Below are positions 6,527-8,331 of a DNA stretch of 8,331 nt, in pieces. This stretch comes from Marinosulfonomonas sp. (lineage in GTDB: Bacteria > Pseudomonadota > Alphaproteobacteria > Rhodobacterales > Rhodobacteraceae): NCBI GenBank assembly GCA_015494385.1, contig WGBJ01000047.1, positions 1 through 8,331 of the forward strand, in the 5' to 3' direction. Under the pieces are notes generated by a model. That model was not told where the DNA came from. It did no database searches and saw only the letters and a program-made list of their open reading frames with translations. Position 1 is the stretch's first letter; every line of letters starts with the position of its first letter. Both the position numbers and the translations under genes were made by a program.

Positions 6527-6587
6527 AAGACGTCAGGTGCTCAGACGCGGTCTTTGCATTGTGCCTTGCGACACGTCCTGACGTCTT
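6527..6587. repeat. 11-bp inverted repeat enclosing two hairpins
   Basis: AAGACGTCAGG (6527-6537) and CCTGACGTCTT (6577-6587) are perfect inverted copies. Flanking AGG (6522-6524) and CCT (6588-6590) extend the stem across a 2-nt bulge. The 39-nt interior contains two smaller hairpins at 6561-6574 and 6543-6553, giving a three-way-junction shape. On the minus strand the stem is followed by TTCCTGTGTTT, a poor U-tract, so simple termination is not a good explanation. Confidence 0.75.
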
Positions 6588-6855
6588 CCTGAATTGGTTC
6601 ACCCCGAAGGGTTATCCTCCTCATATGCGCGGGTTCCCGAAGGAACCTTTGCTGCCATGTCTGATCCGAAGATCATCCATGACCCGCTGTACCCGTGATC
6701 AACTGCCTGTTCGCATTTGTTTCGAAAAACCCATACGGACTTGCTGTTGCCCACAAACTTTCGCGTTTCGGTTTTCCGTCCGAAGACTTCTTTCCAATTC
6801 GCTCCGGTCCCTGGGGGCCTTTGCGTATCGCTGGGGGTTCTAAGAACCCTTTGCG
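6527..6855 (-). ncRNA. Putative structured RNA with UUCG/GNRA hairpin array
   Basis: Read on the minus strand, about 330 nt hold a run of short stems. In order: GGGTTC/GAACCC (6849-6835); GTC-TTCG-GAC (6787-6778); AAAC/GTTT (6768-6755); GTTT-TTCG-AAAC (6730-6719); TGATC/GGTCA (6701-6680); TGATC-TTCG-GATCA (6675-6662); GGTTCC-TTCG-GGAACC (6647-6632); ACCC-TTCG-GGGT (6612-6601). An 11-bp stem then follows (6587-6577 with 6537-6527), enclosing GTGTC-GCAA-GGCAC and AGAC-CGC-GTCT. Four hairpins have the very stable C(UUCG)G loop and one a GNRA loop; these loops exist only on the minus strand. Two stems use G-U pairs that would be A-C mismatches on the plus strand, though a weaker stem at 6819-6806 shows the opposite bias. 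Ends, promoter and function are unknown. It matches no RNase P, tmRNA, SRP or 6S feature I can recall. Confidence 0.4.
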
Positions 6856-6921
6856 GTAAGGAAAGGTTTGCAAATGAAAGTGAGTCGTTCAAGGGAAATC
6901 GACGGGGATAGCGAAATTTCT

Positions 6922-6967
6922 TGTGGATAAGTCTTTGATTTCATTGTTGATAATCGGTGGATAAGTC
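6922..6967. other. DnaA-box cluster and 11-bp direct repeats
   Basis: TGTGGATAA at 6922-6930 is a perfect DnaA box (TTATCCACA on the minus strand). TGTTGATAA (6945-6953) and GGTGGATAA (6956-6964) each differ from it by one base, all in the same orientation, the last two starting 11 bp apart. GTGGATAAGTC is repeated exactly at 6923-6933 and 6957-6967. GANTC sites (CcrM methylation motif) lie at 6882-6886, 6973-6977 and 6981-6985. The local sequence is AT-rich. This could be part of a replication origin or a DnaA-controlled promoter; an origin is not shown. Confidence 0.45.
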
Positions 6968-7037
6968 GGAAAGATTCGCAGAGTCAGAGAGTTGGGAGGG
7001 GAGGTTGATGTTGAGGTAGTATGCAAAGTTATTCTTA

Positions 7038-8331
7038 TCACATACTATCAAGCTTGGCGGCTATTCTTAATACAACATCATCAATGATCTTGTCTTTATT
7101 TTCGGCGACTTTCCCATTGTTCTTGTATTGAATTGCAACGATGTCTGTAGGAATACCAACAAAGAGTGTGTCATCAAGAAAGACTGGAATAACCTCACCG
7201 CTTTTCACTCTAGGTAAGAAACAATCACGCTCAAAGGTCGGCCAGACTTTCTCATTATGATGTGCGTCAAGTAAAACGACGACCAATCGTGATGTTTTCC
7301 CGAAAATCTCTTTAAAATAGGACGACCACGGCCCCCCAAGTAAATTGTCTTCGTAGTTTCTGTCATAGAATACCGAAATATCCAACTCTTTAAGTTGATC
7401 AGAAATAAATTCAGCAAGTTCACGATTTTCTCCGGCAAATGATAGCGCCACATCAAATTCATAATCTATTTCAGCTTCACGAAATCCACACCGTTCACGC
7501 AATTCATTCCAATCTAAGTTCCTTAAATAAAAGAATAATGCAGGGTCTTCGAGCGCAAAATTCTTTGTTTGCTTATCATAGTAAAAAAGCCTAGAGCACT
7601 CTGGCTTTTCATCAATCAATATAGATAGACGATGATCTTTAACGTTTGTTATGCTTCCTTTGACTTCCGGGTTTGCATTCGCTAGCTCATTTAGATCTAC
7701 ACTGGAAGACCTCTCTTTCGAGACAGCCCTTAACAATTTGTAGTATGGATCATTAGTAGGTCGAAATCGTCGGCCTCTACAAAATGTTCGAACTGGTGGG
7801 TCATAGTTGTGCTCCAAACTAGAAACAACCTGCTTCACTACAGTCGCGAAATCCCAGATGAGCTCTTTTTCTTCACTTACAGTTTTGTCCACTTTTTGCG
7901 AAGTGCAAATCATCTTGCAAAGCTGCTGTGTTAACCAGTAATCACCCCTACATTCTTCAAATATCCGTTCTGGAGTACCAATCTCAATATTAAGCTTACT
8001 GCTGCCTTCTGAGATAATTCTATTTATCTCGCTTTCTGTGCCCGGCTGTATTCTGTGGATACCAATTCTCTTTGCTATATCGGGCACCAATTGGATCAAA
8101 TCTGAACCAACATTATTAATCCCAACGATAATCAGCTTGGGAAGATTGTCCCTCTCATCTCTCTCTGCAACGACTTTTGCAAGGTCTGCAATTCTCTCTT
8201 TTACTTTATTATTCAAGCGATGAAAGTCATCGATCACATAGACTTTGTTACCCGATTTATCTGAAATATTATTGATAATCTCTGCATGCCCGGGCTCTCT
8301 AGGAGTAAGAACCTGCGGTGATGTTCCAGGA
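7038..8331 (-). CDS. AAA/STAND-like ATPase with C-terminal TIR domain (5' end outside window)
   Basis: The frame stays open through the window edge, so the GTG at 8237 is internal. About 430 C-terminal residues are visible. Order: Walker-B-like VYVIDDFH (visible residues 30-37), sensor-1-like LIIVGINN (about 66-73), helical lid, a winged-helix-like region (about 196-276), then a TIR domain (about 289-426). TIR marks: DVALSFAGENRE (strand A/box 1), VFYDRN, RLVVVLLDA, and W363-x3-E367, where E367 fits the catalytic glutamate of NAD-cleaving TIR domains. The Walker A loop must lie beyond 8331. TIR domains joined to NTPases are typical of antiphage and abortive-infection proteins, in which activated TIR depletes NAD or makes a signal nucleotide. 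Codon use is much AT-richer than that of glyA and its neighbours, suggesting horizontal acquisition. No terminator follows the stop at 7038. Confidence 0.88.
   Translation of the reverse strand, partial: PGTSPQVLTPREPGHAEIINNISDKSGNKVYVIDDFHRLNNKVKERIADLAKVVAERDERDNLPKLIIVGINNVGSDLIQLVPDIAKRIGIHRIQPGTESEINRIISEGSSKLNIEIGTPERIFEECRGDYWLTQQLCKMICTSQKVDKTVSEEKELIWDFATVVKQVVSSLEHNYDPPVRTFCRGRRFRPTNDPYYKLLRAVSKERSSSVDLNELANANPEVKGSITNVKDHRLSILIDEKPECSRLFYYDKQTKNFALEDPALFFYLRNLDWNELRERCGFREAEIDYEFDVALSFAGENRELAEFISDQLKELDISVFYDRNYEDNLLGGPWSSYFKEIFGKTSRLVVVLLDAHHNEKVWPTFERDCFLPRVKSGEVIPVFLDDTLFVGIPTDIVAIQYKNNGKVAENKDKIIDDVVLRIAAKLDSM

Larger units (their letters stand above)
6187..7037. other. 851-bp region without a convincing protein gene
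   Basis: No open frame here looks like a protein: those present are short, overlap on both strands and match no family I know. The left third (6187-6385) holds promoter-like sites and a palindrome for the transporter gene. In about 6385-6526 I see nothing definite. The middle (6527-6855) is a dense series of hairpins best read on the minus strand. The right part (6905-6990) has DnaA-box-like sequences and GANTC sites. From about 6905 rightward the sequence becomes clearly AT-richer, continuing into the TIR-ATPase gene. Confidence 0.6.

Noticed and set aside
6234..6602. 122-codon minus-strand frame starting at GTG 6602
   Set aside because: AGGAGG lies 13 nt upstream, too far unless the ACCC-TTCG-GGGT hairpin folds between them. 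The frame runs through the long inverted repeat and transporter promoter region, and its product resembles no family I know.
6632..6650. GGTTCC-CGAA-GGAACC-TTT as a plus-strand terminator
   Set aside because: The U-tract is only three bases, no plus-strand gene leads into it, and the loop is the stable form only on the minus strand.
6601..6849. CRISPR array suggested by the roughly 30-bp spacing
   Set aside because: The hairpins differ in sequence; there are no near-identical repeats separated by unique spacers and no cas genes.
6599..6892. 97- and 66-codon minus-strand frames over the hairpin array
   Set aside because: They overlap each other in different frames, have no clear family match, and do not explain the repeated stems. 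A small real protein cannot be fully excluded.
6187..7037. tRNA, tmRNA, RNase P or SRP RNA gene in the gene-free region
   Set aside because: No acceptor/T-loop pattern, CCA end or conserved core motif of these RNAs was found on either strand.
7205..7462. 85-codon minus-strand frame inside the TIR domain
   Set aside because: It is a frame-shifted shadow of the TIR coding sequence.
8235..8237. GTG at 8237 as the true start of the TIR-ATPase
   Set aside because: The frame continues open to 8330, and the preceding residues complete the hydrophobic strand of the Walker-B motif (VYVIDD), so the codon is internal.

Overview
The window looks like a chromosomal segment of an alphaproteobacterium of the Rhodobacteraceae (Roseobacter-type). 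This is inferred from the GC-rich codon use, the form of the glyA product, and the small two-helix membrane protein and SLAC1/TehA-type carrier, which resemble proteins of that group. No database was searched.

Layout. (1) 46-1338 (+): glyA, serine hydroxymethyltransferase, possibly preceded by the last codons of an ATGA-overlapping upstream gene. It converges on the next block across a strong hairpin. (2) 1392-3519 (-): an envelope-stress-like cluster. In transcription order it holds a one-helix membrane protein, a TetR-family repressor, a PspA/IM30 protein and a YiaA/YiaB-type two-helix membrane protein. Four copies of the 13-bp palindrome TGAAC-N3-GTTCA lie only in the control regions of the repressor (one copy) and of pspA (three copies), which implies a self-regulated TetR switch over a Psp-type response. 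(3) 3593-4363 (+): a YbfF/ABHD11-like alpha/beta hydrolase. (4) 4366-6186 (-): a SLAC1/TehA-type transporter, a 61-aa membrane protein and a cytochrome b561. An FNR/FnrL-like box sits where a class II activator site would be for the small gene, so the last two genes may be oxygen-regulated. (5) 6187-7037: an 851-bp stretch with no convincing protein gene. Its left part holds promoter-like sites for the transporter. Its middle (about 6527-6855) is dense with short perfect hairpins which, read on the minus strand, have C(UUCG)G and GNRA tetraloops, a repeated GCAAAG-hairpin module and an 11-bp stem enclosing two hairpins. This suggests an unrecognised structured RNA. Its right edge has a perfect DnaA box, two near-DnaA boxes, an 11-bp direct repeat and three GANTC sites. 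(6) 7038-8331 (-): AT-rich sequence carrying the 3' part of a large gene for an AAA/STAND-like ATPase with a C-terminal TIR domain, a probable NAD-consuming defence protein. Its Walker A end lies beyond the window.

The best candidates for something undescribed are the minus-strand RNA-like array, the TetR-operator/PspA circuit, and the TIR-ATPase beside the DnaA-box cluster where base composition changes.
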